Shown here: positions 62,530-64,000 of the stretch, in pieces
Layout of the letters: every line of letters begins with the position of its first letter
Numbering within the stretch: the stretch's first letter is position 1
NCBI GenBank assembly: GCA_947259115.1
Contig: CAMYKS010000031.1
Coordinates: 48,936 to 112,935, forward strand
DNA from: an uncultured Desulfobulbaceae bacterium
GTDB lineage: Bacteria > Desulfobacterota > Desulfobulbia > Desulfobulbales > BM004
DNA: 64,000 bases
Direction: 5' to 3'
Position numbers and translations under genes: made by a program
The notes under the pieces: generated by a model
Database searches by the model: none
Told to the model about the DNA's origin: nothing
The model's input: only the letters and a program-made list of their open reading frames with translations

Positions 62530-64000
62530 ATGGGACATCTTATTGAGCCGCATGGAGGAAAGCTGGTTAATCTCTATTGTCCGCAAGATTTGGCTGACAG
62601 TCTCAAAAAGCAATCGATAAATTATTTTTCAATAGATCTGACCCCAAGACAACTTTTTGACCTGGAGCTTATTTTGAACGGGGGGTTTTCTCCCCTGCAG
62701 GGCTTCATGACCCAGGCGGAATACGAATCTGTTGTGGATAAAGAAGTTTTGCCCAATGGGCTGTGCTGGCCTATTCCGGTATATCTGGATATTTCGGAGG
62801 AAACGGCAAAGAATATCAGCCTTGAACAACCCATCGCCCTGCGGGATATGGAGGGTTTCCTGCTTGCCATAATCACTGTATCCGATATATGGCAGCCCGA
62901 TAAGCTCAAGGAGGCCAGGCAGATCTACGGGACGGAAAGCACCATTCATCCCAGCGTCGAAGAAATGTTGGATTCGGACAAGACGTATTGCCTCGGGGGC
63001 AAGCTTATCGGACTGGAGCAGCCGGTGCATTATGATTATAAAATGCTGCGCCTGAATCCTGTTGACAGCAGGGCCTTTTTTCAGCGCATGGGCTGGCGGC
63101 GCATCATGGCCTTTGATACTTACAAGCCGCTGCATAGTGCCCATAAGGAAATGGCGCTTCTGGCCGCACGGCAAAACAAGGTCAATATATTCATGCATCC
63201 CATTGTCGGGTTGACCCATCCTGGCGACATCGATCATTATGCCAGGGTGCGCTGCTTTGAGGCGATCATGAAAACATTCCCCGATGATTCGGTCATCTTT
63301 GGCTTGCTTCCCCTGGCAATGCGGATGGCCGGCCCTAAGGAGGCTCTCTGGCATGCAATAATCAGAAAAAACTACGGCTGCACCCATTTCATGGTATCTG
63401 CCGACCATGCCGACCCCTTTGCCTCTACAGGGCGTGATCTTTTTTATGCGTCCGGTGCTGCCCAGGAATATGTAGCCAAGCACGAGGATGCCACCGGGGT
63501 CAAAATGGTTGCCTTTAAAAAAATGGTCTATTTGCCCAACAAGGTTCAATATGTTCCTGTTGACCAGTGCAGCGAGGACGAAATGCAGTCCCTTGAACTT
63601 TCTGCCACCGAACTCAGAAGAAGACTTGCCTTCAACCTTGACATCCCGACCTGGTTTTCCCCTCCAGAGGTTGTCAAGGTGTTGAAAAAGGCATATCCTC
63701 CAAGATGCAGACAGGGATTGACCATTTTCCTGACCGGATTGTCAGGGTCCGGCAAATCAACCATTGCCAAGGTGCTGATGAGCCGGTTTATGCAGATGGG
63801 TGACCGACCTGTTACCCTGCTGGATGGAGATATTGTCCGCAGGAACTTGTCCAGCGAGCTCGGATTTTCCAAAAGAGATCGCGAGTTGAACATCATCCGC
63901 ATCGGCTTTGTGGCCAGTGAGATCACTAAGAACGGTGGTGTGGCTATCTGTGCACCGATAGCAGCCATAGCCAAATCCCGGCTCCATAATCGTCTGTTGA
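62530..64000 (+). CDS. cysC: APS kinase with degenerate N-terminal ATP-sulfurylase domain (3' end outside window)
   Basis: 490 codons without a stop run off the window. Residues about 1-390 align by eye with the sulfate adenylyltransferase of bifunctional Sat/CysC enzymes (LTPRQLFDLELILNGGFSPL, MHPIVG, LPLAMRMAGPKEALWHAIIR, ELRRRL). Its active-site motifs are altered: QTRNPxHxxH reads DTYKPLHSAH (196-205), and GRDHAG reads SADHAD (290-295), losing both key Arg. From about 398 the APS kinase is intact: P-loop GLSGSGKST (403-411), LLDGDIVRRNLSSELGFS, GGVAICAPIA. It would make PAPS for the nearby sulfotransferases. AGGAG lies about 12 bases before the ATG. Confidence 0.88.
   Translation, partial: MGHLIEPHGGKLVNLYCPQDLADSLKKQSINYFSIDLTPRQLFDLELILNGGFSPLQGFMTQAEYESVVDKEVLPNGLCWPIPVYLDISEETAKNISLEQPIALRDMEGFLLAIITVSDIWQPDKLKEARQIYGTESTIHPSVEEMLDSDKTYCLGGKLIGLEQPVHYDYKMLRLNPVDSRAFFQRMGWRRIMAFDTYKPLHSAHKEMALLAARQNKVNIFMHPIVGLTHPGDIDHYARVRCFEAIMKTFPDDSVIFGLLPLAMRMAGPKEALWHAIIRKNYGCTHFMVSADHADPFASTGRDLFYASGAAQEYVAKHEDATGVKMVAFKKMVYLPNKVQYVPVDQCSEDEMQSLELSATELRRRLAFNLDIPTWFSPPEVVKVLKKAYPPRCRQGLTIFLTGLSGSGKSTIAKVLMSRFMQMGDRPVTLLDGDIVRRNLSSELGFSKRDRELNIIRIGFVASEITKNGGVAICAPIAAIAKSRLHNRLL

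Overview
The window looks like a chromosome segment of an anaerobic Desulfobacterota bacterium, most like the Desulfobulbales. This is an inference from gene content, not from a marker gene. Pointers are hemerythrin-type O2/iron proteins, a probable UGA-encoded selenoprotein, a DUF4911 protein, a ParE/ParC pair of the DGIYxLLKE type, a bifunctional Nnr, and a PEP-CTERM/exosortase-A surface-polysaccharide locus. Both strands are used about equally. I see no rRNA, tRNA, CRISPR array or intact transposase.

Layout. 0.5-5 kb: bacteriohemerythrin, a HAMP membrane protein, a GalT/HIT-like transferase, a Sel1-repeat periplasmic protein and a complete 167-bp MITE. 5.2-8.5 kb: a 1110-residue fusion of an EndoQ-type PHP nuclease with a UvrD/Rep helicase. 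8.8-13.1 kb: hemerythrin, a MazF-type toxin-antitoxin pair, VOC and ABM proteins, a CBS protein and nnr. 13.5-16.1 kb: uvrC followed closely by a DUF166 gene whose in-frame UGA is followed by a good bacterial SECIS-like hairpin. 16.3-29.5 kb: mostly housekeeping genes (tsaE, ldcA-like, coaX, a THUMP methyltransferase, cutA, thiD) with a sensor kinase, a YcaO-TPR protein, an ELM1-like protein and a PilZ protein. 29.7-33.8 kb: parE-parC. 33.9-43.6 kb: Bax-like glucosaminidase, polysaccharide deacetylase, PHP hydrolase, miaB, TolC-like porin, DUF4911, purB, pirin.

43.6-64 kb is a surface-polymer region. A PEP-CTERM protein with a textbook sigma-54 promoter lies between two paralogous TPR lipoproteins (PrsT type). 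A long minus-strand cluster follows: XrtA-type asparagine synthetase/amidotransferase, GT4, O-glycosylation ligase, three GT2 enzymes, a deacetylase and three sulfotransferases. It ends at a divergent APS-kinase gene that runs off the window. Together these suggest synthesis, sulfation and export of a sulfated extracellular polymer linked to the PEP-CTERM sorting system. No exosortase is present in the window.

The most unusual content is: (1) the EndoQ-UvrD fusion with two beta-clamp-like motifs; (2) the DUF166 selenoprotein; (3) two sulfation-pathway fusions in which one domain seems catalytically dead, namely sulfotransferase + pseudo-CysQ and pseudo-ATP-sulfurylase + APS kinase, transcribed divergently around a G10 homopolymer; (4) a three-copy MITE family. 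All family assignments were made by eye; no database search was run.
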